A DNA stretch of 41,984 bases from a virus, in the IMG/VR virus record IMGVR_UViG_3300037010_002266, positions 1 through 41,984 of that record, one strand, 5' to 3'. Made by a program: the position numbers and the translations under genes. Of the stretch, positions 7,733-15,251 are shown one piece after another. How positions within the stretch are numbered: position 1 is the first letter of the stretch; every line of letters begins with the position of its first letter. Under the pieces are notes generated by a model. The model was not told the DNA's origin. It was given only the letters and a program-made list of their open reading frames with translations, and did not search any database.

Positions 7733-10700
7733 ATGAGTGGCTGGACTATCAATCCTCTCCAGACGGGACAGGAACTCGATGGCTGGACCCTTGGACCTGA
7801 TTCCTCCTCGCAATCTAATGCTACTAGAAAGTCGGGGTGGGAGATTAATCCTCTTCCCGCCCCTGCCTTTGGTCCACGAAAGCGAATCATTGATATCTCT
7901 TCAAGTATGCCTCGCGTCCAGCGGATCATAGATGCGTTTCAGACTGGGGTTGCTCAGAACGCACAGGCAATGGGCTCCTTCTTAGAGGCAAACACTCCAT
8001 TTAAGGACGCAGGGCAGTCACTTCGTGAAATTGCTGATAAGGACTACACAGCTCCTGTGATGAGTTTCACAGATTACCTTGCTGCATCAAAGCCCTCCGG
8101 TTTAGACCACGAGTCTGTAGCTAGTTGGCTCGGCAATCTTGCGGCAAATACTGGACAGTTTATAGCGGAAAACGTAGCTAACCAGATTCCTAATATTGCC
8201 GGAAACTACGCCTCCGCGGCGATGGGAGCTTTTGCTGGTGGTAAGGCTGGAGCAGTCGCCGGTCCGGAAGGGGCGGCGGTAGGTGGGACTCTTGGCTCTT
8301 TGGCTGGCATATATGGATACAATATGTTCCTCAATGCCGGGGCACATTATGCAGATTTAAGGGAAAGAGGGGTATCTCGAGAAGCAGCTAGAACTACCGC
8401 AGGATTTATTGGCGCTGCAAAAGCAGTCTTGGATTCAGCTCTTCCAGTAAAGTTGGGGGGAAGTCTTGCTGCAAAACTTGGGATGAATATTGCTTGGGTA
8501 CCCAAGGATGCGCTGAATAAAGCTCCAAACTTAGCCAAAGCTTTATTGTCTGGTTCTGTCATTGGAGGTGGAACGAATGCCGGTAAAGAGCTTCTAGATA
8601 TGCTAGGGGAGATGTACAATAAAGTCTACACTCCAGGCGAGGCTGTGGCTCGTGTTCTTAATTCTGGCGTAGCTGGTGCTATCGGCGGATCGTTTTTCTC
8701 TGGTGCTGAGTATGCTGCGGAAAGGGGACTTGAGAAAAATGCTCAGGAAGATCCTACAGGAGCTCCAGACCCGCGACTCACTGATCCTGGTGAGCCGGCA
8801 GAAGTTCCTCCTCCTTCTCCATCTATCTCACCAGCAGAAGCTCCCTCTGTCTCTGAGCTTCCTGGTGTTATCCGTCAGTCTTTGATGGAGCTTGGAGGTA
8901 CAAAGGCACTGTTTGATTCTTATACAGAGCCTGAAGTCAAAGGCATCCTCAATATGGGAAAGGGTGCTTCGGTTAAGCCGCTAGTTCGTGCAGGCCTACT
9001 TGAAGAGCATGATGGAAAATACTCCTTTACCAAGGTTGTAAACGGGGAAGGAACGCTCATGCAACATGAGAACTTCCCTGGGCTCTTTTATGAGGTATCG
9101 GAGGCAAAAGCCCCCACGCACTATATCTTTATGGACCCAAGTGTAAATCCCGAACCTCAACGTATTGATGTCCAGTGGGCAAATCCGCACTTGGGAACAG
9201 AGGATAAGTTCACCGTAAATGGGAAGTCTTTTGACTTCCTTGAGAATGCCGTGGACTATATCAAGGAAAGTGCTACGGAAGGCCTGAACTCTACTAATGA
9301 ACCGAGTATTCGAGGTGAGTTTACACCTGATGGGAAGCTCCGTGCGGGTCTTGATGTTGATAGCGCTAAGCAACCTTTTCGCAATTTGCTCAACACCACA
9401 GCTCCTGCACTAAGTGCTACAAAAGAAGCACTTCAAAACTCTATTGATGCAGTGAGATCCGTGCCTAATGGGCATGTCAACGTTTCGCTTTCTGCAAACG
9501 AGGACGGCACGCATACGCTCGTAGTTGAGGACAATGGTGTTGGAATGAGTCGGGAGCTTATTAGCAAGGCTTATTCTAGCATTGCTGAGCAGGGTGAGAA
9601 GTCTTCTAACCTTGAAAACAGTGGCGGCCTTGGTGTGGATATGGCAGCTATGCTCTCAGCAGGCCCTCTGAAGGTTACCACAACCACGAAGCTTGCAGAT
9701 GGCTCTTTCGAGAGGTCCACATTTTCTTCGACTCCTGATTCTCTCCTCAAATCTGGTGTGGAAGTCCAGACGGAGCATTTTCCAGCATCAGCGGACCTCC
9801 AAACTGGAACTAAGACCGAGGTTACGCTCCCAGAAAACTCACAGGTTTCGCAAGCGCATGATTTTTTAGATAAACTCAAGTTCTCCTCTAATCTTCCTGG
9901 AACAATCACAGTTAATCAGAAACCTTTTCCTGGGTCTAATGTATCTACGAATAATCACCAAGCTCGAGCTCCGTTTGTCGAAGGATCTCGGCTTTTTAGT
10001 CATGAGGTTCCTGGGATCGCGAACATAGATGTTTATGGCTCGAAAGAGAGAAATCAGGAGTCTGGTAGTGGTGTTCTCGATGTCCACGTTCTCGATAATG
10101 GGCTGTATCAATTTACTCAACACATTCCAGTAAAAGAGACATTAGGACTCCCGACATACCTCTCCTTCGACGTAAAGTCAAAAGTCAATCCTAGTGAGTT
10201 GAAAGAGTCCCCATTTAGCCCCAACAGAGAGTCTCTCAAAGAGCATATCACGGAGGCTCTGGAAAAGCTAGTAGATAAGAAGCTAATTAAACCAGGAGAG
10301 GAACAAGCTCGTAATCTTCTATCTCATACATATGAGAATCTACCTCCGGTTCCCGGCTCCGCTGTTCCGGGTCTAATGCACTCTGTTCTATTCGACGCAG
10401 GAAAGCGGCTTACACAAGAAGAACAGACAGCAATGCTCAAGAATCCGGCAGTTACCCAATTCACCAAAACTCTTGGTTGGGTGGTAAAGAGTATTAAGGA
10501 TAAACTGGTAAAGAACCCGGAGCTGTGGAGGCAGATTAGTAATACGGACTCCGTTCTTGGTGCGAATATTGAGCGCACTGGTATTCTACTCAGCGAAGAT
10601 GCTCTTGGGATCTGGCTACCGCGGCCTGGGTCTGATGGAAAGGCGACAGTCCTTATCAACCCCTTCTGGATGCTGGATAAGGGAAACGTTTTAGCTAAGT

Positions 10701-13700
10701 CAGATTACGGCTTTGAGCATCCTACCAAAGACTCGTCTTATATCTACACCTCCGATGATACTCGTGTCGATATACAGCGGCATGAGGATGGTAAATTCTA
10801 CCTGGAAGATAACAAAGCAGAAGAGCCAGTTGGGCCATTCAATACTCTACAAGAGGCCGAGGCAGCTGCTGTTAAACAGTACAACCTTGAAACCGAACCA
10901 ATAGTTCAACTCTCCCCGCACCAATACGTCGCTTCTGTTTGGGAGACCGTTCGCCACGAGATCCTACACGATATTTGGAATCAAAAAGATCACGGCCCAG
11001 ATTTTGCGCTTGGCTCTAACCTTTTGGCAGCAATGCTTGGGGAAGACTATAACAAATTTCAACAGGAAATAGAACATGCCCTCACAAAACGTAATGCGGA
11101 TGGTTCGCTTGAGGTTCATCCAGAGCTTGAAAGCGCGCTTCAAATCTACCGGGATTCCAGAGGAAGACCAGAAACTGAGAAAGACCTTCTTGGAGGAGAA
11201 AGAAGCGGCGTTGACGACGTTCCTCAATCACAAGGGAGCGACGGAAGCGGACAAGAAGGAGATGCTACAGACCTGGGACGACGCGGAAGAAGCGGTTATG
11301 ACTCAGCTACTACCACCACCGGAACCGAAATACCCGCAAGTGACCATTTTGCCACCAGCACAATAAAGAGCTTCAACCGGATGATGCGAAATGCTAGTCT
11401 GGATGTACAGAAAGAAGTGAGGGGTCACCTTGGGACCTTATACAAGCTGCTCAGGCACGCCTACTTTCTCACCCAACAAGTCGAGCAGAATCCTGATAAC
11501 CCATACGGCAAATCCTATATGAACTCTATGCGGGAGTGGGTTAAAGTCCGCACCGGAATTCTACTTGAAGCAGACAGCCTTAACCGCCAGTGGCATAAAT
11601 TCGGCCCAGAGGCGCTGAGGAATGTCTCTCAACTTGTTCGAGAGGTGTCAACTAAATCAGATAAGCTCGGACGTCGGTTATCCACGGATGAGGTTCTGGA
11701 GATAGCTAAGAAGTTCAATGGGAATACAGACCGTCTTATGGAGGTCTGGTCACAGATTGACCTCTCCATGCAACGCGCCCTACAGATGCTCTATGAGTCC
11801 TTGGTCCATGAGGCAGAGCGTACCTTTGGAATGGCAGCGCCACTTCGGATCTTTGAGATAGATAAGGAATTTGCCGATCTTCGCAACCGCAACTACTTCC
11901 CCGCTACGCGCTTTGGCAAATATGGGATTCGTGTAGTGGCCCAGGAAAACATGACGTGGAACGGGGAAAGTTTCAAGAAGGGGGAACCAATCCTCTTTGA
12001 GACTCGTGAGAGTGAACGTCAGGGGCTGCAACTCAAGGAAGCCATAGCTAAAGAGTTCAGCGGAAACAAGGTTAGCATTTCCGAACGCTATCTGTCCGAC
12101 GTAGAACACTCGTTTCTTAATATGCCGGAGTCCTTGGTAAGGTTGGTCGAAGACCGCCTAGGCTTGAATGAAGAGGATCTGGCGAAACTCAAGCAGCTCC
12201 AACATGAGCTTGCTCCAGGGCGGGGGTTTGTCAAGCACCTCATTAAGAGGAGGGGCATACTTGGCGCATCCCTTGACGTACCAAGGGTCTATAATGACTA
12301 CTATCGAAAACTCTCTGGCCACATCGCTAGAATAGAGACATCATATATGGCAGAGGAGGCTCTGGCCGGGGCCAAACAATGGGCAAATGAACATAATTCT
12401 GATTATAGAGCTCATTACTTTGCGGAGGCCTTAGAGACTCACTACAATGATATGAGGAACCCCGGAAACGAGTTTGGGTCCATTGCAGGAGCAATTTATA
12501 CGCTAGTATTTGGATTCAATCCCCTATCCGCCGTAGTGAATCTTACTCAGGTTCCAGTGTTCACATACCCGTATCTTGCTAAACGGGCGGGAGATATAAT
12601 TACAACCAAGGCCCTTGCTATCGCAATGAAGAAGGTTAGCTCGAGTATGAGACCTAACCTGTTCTCTGGGTCTCCGGAAGAGCGGAACAGTGTATACTCT
12701 GGCGAAGATCGGGCCATGTTCGACCGAGCCGTATCTGATAACTTCCTCACTGAAAGCATGGCGGGGGAAGTTGCGGCTATGGCTTCTGGTAACCTCCTCA
12801 CGAAGTACTTCGAGCATGGTCTTGCACTTAATCACTATACCCAGATGCTTCTGGGAAAGTCTGTCATCTTCCACCGGCTTTCGGAAGAGTTCAATCGACG
12901 TGTTACTTTTCAAGCTGCGCTTGAAGTTGGCCGGACTCTGGGCAATCGAGGCGATGCACTTTATGAATTCGCCAGGGAAGCTGTGGAAAAAACCCAGTTC
13001 GAGTATAGCTCCTGGAATCGTCCGCATATGATGAGGGGGAAGGCTTCCCTCCTCTTCATATTCAAGGCGTTTCTGCAAAACTTCCTCTATTTTGCCTCTA
13101 CCAACCAAGGCGGAGCCCGCTTTTGGCTCATGCTCACTGCACTCGGTGGCTTGAGAGGTATTCCCGGAGCTGATGATATCATGGATCTTCTTGAGCTTAC
13201 AGGAACGTGGGGAAAGAAGTTCCTCGGCCTAGAAAACCCGAGGGTGGATTTGAGGAAAATGGCCAATGACTTCACTGAGGCAGTGGGGCTCAATCCTGAC
13301 CTTGTGATGAATGGGTTGTCCAGGTACAGTTTTGGGCTTGCTGGACTTGCTCACCTGTTCGGCATTCCGTTTCCGTCCGCAGATTTCAGCTCTTCAATGC
13401 AGATTTCCCGAGTCATTCCAGGCATTAAGTCACTGAAAGGTACCCTTGAGGGAACCATGAAGTGGCCAGATGCTGTTGCCCAGGGTGTCGCGGATATCAC
13501 TGGAGCTGCTGGCACGATGGGATTGAACTTCACAAGGGCAGTTCTTGAGGACTCTCCAGCTAACGCGGGGAATTACTGGGCAATCTCTTCCGCCCTCCGA
13601 AACGTCGGTAAGGCGTTTGAAATGGCTACTACTGGTGCCTATCGTACGCCGGACGGTAGGAAGCTGGTGGATGTTGACTTAGCGAAGCCGGAACAAGTGG

Positions 13701-14056
13701 GGGAGATCTTTATGCAAGCCCTGGGAAAGAAGCCTACCAGAGTGTCCAAAATTCAGGATGCCAATGCTGCCATTCGTGAGCAGATGGCATTCTACTTTGC
13801 GTGGAGGGATACAATCTTTTCCCATTGGGCAGCAGCAATCGGAACCAAGGACTCGGAGGGGCAAGCCAAAGCGAGGAAGGAATATCGGCAGTTTGCCGAG
13901 ACTGCGCCGAAGCAATTTGTCCTTACCCCCGATCAAGTCTATCAGACGGTCTATAGTAGAGTTAGAGGTAGAAAGCTCCAGGAACTGGGCCTTCCCCCTC
14001 AAGAACAATTCCTGCAAATCTACCAAGACTATCAAAATTCTTTTGATCCTAAGTAG
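7733..14056 (+). CDS. Giant DNA-ejection protein with GHKL ATPase and HExxH motifs
   Basis: 2107 residues, ATG start after AGGATATAGA. Residues about 160-200 are Gly/Ala-rich (glycine-zipper-like), as in pore-forming ejection proteins. Residues 565-640 carry a full Bergerat ATP-binding signature: N-box E565 and N569 (KEALQNSIDAV), G1 box D600-M605 (DNGVGM) and G2 box G631-G634 (GGLG). HEILH at residues 1075-1079 matches a zinc-protease HExxH. Charged helices follow. FGFNPLSAVVNLTQ (about residue 1592) and the C-terminal helical region resemble large polyvalent/ejection proteins of podoviruses. It is probably packaged and injected. Function of the ATPase and protease parts is inferred from motifs only. 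The stop overlaps the end of the convergent primase-like gene by 8 bases. Confidence 0.88.
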   Translation: MSGWTINPLQTGQELDGWTLGPDSSSQSNATRKSGWEINPLPAPAFGPRKRIIDISSSMPRVQRIIDAFQTGVAQNAQAMGSFLEANTPFKDAGQSLREIADKDYTAPVMSFTDYLAASKPSGLDHESVASWLGNLAANTGQFIAENVANQIPNIAGNYASAAMGAFAGGKAGAVAGPEGAAVGGTLGSLAGIYGYNMFLNAGAHYADLRERGVSREAARTTAGFIGAAKAVLDSALPVKLGGSLAAKLGMNIAWVPKDALNKAPNLAKALLSGSVIGGGTNAGKELLDMLGEMYNKVYTPGEAVARVLNSGVAGAIGGSFFSGAEYAAERGLEKNAQEDPTGAPDPRLTDPGEPAEVPPPSPSISPAEAPSVSELPGVIRQSLMELGGTKALFDSYTEPEVKGILNMGKGASVKPLVRAGLLEEHDGKYSFTKVVNGEGTLMQHENFPGLFYEVSEAKAPTHYIFMDPSVNPEPQRIDVQWANPHLGTEDKFTVNGKSFDFLENAVDYIKESATEGLNSTNEPSIRGEFTPDGKLRAGLDVDSAKQPFRNLLNTTAPALSATKEALQNSIDAVRSVPNGHVNVSLSANEDGTHTLVVEDNGVGMSRELISKAYSSIAEQGEKSSNLENSGGLGVDMAAMLSAGPLKVTTTTKLADGSFERSTFSSTPDSLLKSGVEVQTEHFPASADLQTGTKTEVTLPENSQVSQAHDFLDKLKFSSNLPGTITVNQKPFPGSNVSTNNHQARAPFVEGSRLFSHEVPGIANIDVYGSKERNQESGSGVLDVHVLDNGLYQFTQHIPVKETLGLPTYLSFDVKSKVNPSELKESPFSPNRESLKEHITEALEKLVDKKLIKPGEEQARNLLSHTYENLPPVPGSAVPGLMHSVLFDAGKRLTQEEQTAMLKNPAVTQFTKTLGWVVKSIKDKLVKNPELWRQISNTDSVLGANIERTGILLSEDALGIWLPRPGSDGKATVLINPFWMLDKGNVLAKSDYGFEHPTKDSSYIYTSDDTRVDIQRHEDGKFYLEDNKAEEPVGPFNTLQEAEAAAVKQYNLETEPIVQLSPHQYVASVWETVRHEILHDIWNQKDHGPDFALGSNLLAAMLGEDYNKFQQEIEHALTKRNADGSLEVHPELESALQIYRDSRGRPETEKDLLGGERSGVDDVPQSQGSDGSGQEGDATDLGRRGRSGYDSATTTTGTEIPASDHFATSTIKSFNRMMRNASLDVQKEVRGHLGTLYKLLRHAYFLTQQVEQNPDNPYGKSYMNSMREWVKVRTGILLEADSLNRQWHKFGPEALRNVSQLVREVSTKSDKLGRRLSTDEVLEIAKKFNGNTDRLMEVWSQIDLSMQRALQMLYESLVHEAERTFGMAAPLRIFEIDKEFADLRNRNYFPATRFGKYGIRVVAQENMTWNGESFKKGEPILFETRESERQGLQLKEAIAKEFSGNKVSISERYLSDVEHSFLNMPESLVRLVEDRLGLNEEDLAKLKQLQHELAPGRGFVKHLIKRRGILGASLDVPRVYNDYYRKLSGHIARIETSYMAEEALAGAKQWANEHNSDYRAHYFAEALETHYNDMRNPGNEFGSIAGAIYTLVFGFNPLSAVVNLTQVPVFTYPYLAKRAGDIITTKALAIAMKKVSSSMRPNLFSGSPEERNSVYSGEDRAMFDRAVSDNFLTESMAGEVAAMASGNLLTKYFEHGLALNHYTQMLLGKSVIFHRLSEEFNRRVTFQAALEVGRTLGNRGDALYEFAREAVEKTQFEYSSWNRPHMMRGKASLLFIFKAFLQNFLYFASTNQGGARFWLMLTALGGLRGIPGADDIMDLLELTGTWGKKFLGLENPRVDLRKMANDFTEAVGLNPDLVMNGLSRYSFGLAGLAHLFGIPFPSADFSSSMQISRVIPGIKSLKGTLEGTMKWPDAVAQGVADITGAAGTMGLNFTRAVLEDSPANAGNYWAISSALRNVGKAFEMATTGAYRTPDGRKLVDVDLAKPEQVGEIFMQALGKKPTRVSKIQDANAAIREQMAFYFAWRDTIFSHWAAAIGTKDSEGQAKARKEYRQFAETAPKQFVLTPDQVYQTVYSRVRGRKLQELGLPPQEQFLQIYQDYQNSFDPK

Positions 14057-15251
14057 ACTCGCGGCCTGGTACAGCAATCCAAAGCGTCACGCCACTCTGT
14101 ACCTGTACTAGATACCCTGCCTCCACCGCAGAAGAGATGGATTCCGCAAATTCCTTGGATGACATTTTGTGAAAGAACATTTGATATAGCTCTGTACGGC
14201 GAATCTTCCCCCTCGAGCGGACTACGTTCAAGATGTCGCTAGCCTTTTCCATCTCAACGGAGGTGGACAAGGACTTGAATACCTTGGGGATATCGCTCTC
14301 GACTGTACCTAGAATCATTGCGGCGTCCTCTAGCTCCTTCTTTGTAATTTGCAAGTCCTCTCTTCTAGCTGCGGATAGTACCATTGCGAGCTTGTGGATG
14401 TGGGTCTGGGTCCGTGCGAAGTAACCAGAGATCCCAGTCCTCTGTGGGTCCCCTTCCTCTAGCTTATCACAATGCTTCTCGTACCAAGATTCGCCAAATT
14501 GGTATGCCTCCTCGGTTAGTCGAAATTCCCCCTTCAATTGTGATATTTCCTGTAGGTCATGGACGAGCTTAAGTTTCAGTGTCTCTAGCTGTGCAGGGAC
14601 AATGAGTCTCTGTGGATAAGCAATCCGTCGTTTCTTCTTATACCCGAACAGCCAGATACAGCGAGATGAGAACCCTCCGTCGATCAGTGCGCGGGGGAGG
14701 TTATCACTCAACCAGGCCGGCGTAGTACACCCGAGGATATTGAGCCATGGGTTAATGGCCTCTGACTTACCAGCACCCATAGTCCGCCGAGCGAAGTTGC
14801 CAATTCTCCCGTCCCATAAATCTACGAGGAGATCAAGGAAGTCTGTGTCCTCAAAGTTAATAAACGTGCCGAGCTCTGAGACAAAGAATGTCAGGCAACT
14901 CATTTGATGATAATCCCCGTTGTCAAAGGGGACAGCTTCACTTACCTCTGTAAGCTCTGCTATCAATGATTGCCACGTCAGGGAGTCGGGGCCAAAATGA
15001 ACCCCAGATATTTCTCGGAGAAAGTCCTGTCCAATATGAATGGTTGTGGACTTCGTTACAATACCAGGCGGGGCGATGAAGAGGATGTAGAAATTGGGAG
15101 TCCACTGGAAGTACCCCATGTTTATCCACGTCTTTCTCCTCAATGCTGCAGCTATGACACCTACACCAGTCCAGAAGTGGAAGTGCTCTGGAGCCTCGTT
15201 GAAGTGGTTGTAGTCAATGTAGTGCTTGAGCCAGTCATCGAGTAGCCTCAT
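14049..15251 (-). CDS. Primase/helicase-like ATPase (DUF3987-type)
   Basis: 400 residues. The start is ATG with AGAGGT upstream, overlapping the polymerase stop by 17 bases. The Walker A-like loop PPGIVTKST (residues 61-69) sits after a hydrophobic strand (FYILFIA). It has Thr where the usual Gly precedes the Lys. A Walker B-like strand FFVSELG follows near residue 122. The C-terminal 60 residues look like a winged helix. The layout fits the DUF3987-type replication ATPases common beside phage PolA genes. It is probably the replicative helicase/primase component, but no zinc finger or primase catalytic motif is present. It is the last gene of the leftward unit. Confidence 0.75.
   Translation of the reverse strand: MRLLDDWLKHYIDYNHFNEAPEHFHFWTGVGVIAAALRRKTWINMGYFQWTPNFYILFIAPPGIVTKSTTIHIGQDFLREISGVHFGPDSLTWQSLIAELTEVSEAVPFDNGDYHQMSCLTFFVSELGTFINFEDTDFLDLLVDLWDGRIGNFARRTMGAGKSEAINPWLNILGCTTPAWLSDNLPRALIDGGFSSRCIWLFGYKKKRRIAYPQRLIVPAQLETLKLKLVHDLQEISQLKGEFRLTEEAYQFGESWYEKHCDKLEEGDPQRTGISGYFARTQTHIHKLAMVLSAARREDLQITKKELEDAAMILGTVESDIPKVFKSLSTSVEMEKASDILNVVRSRGKIRRTELYQMFFHKMSSKEFAESISSAVEAGYLVQVQSGVTLWIAVPGREST

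Noticed and set aside
7166-7813. 215-codon leftward open frame
   Set aside because: Opposite the coiled-coil ejection gene, with biased composition and no start signal.
7733-14056. N4-type virion RNA polymerase for the giant virion protein
   Set aside because: No T7-like polymerase motifs are visible, whereas ATPase and HExxH motifs are.
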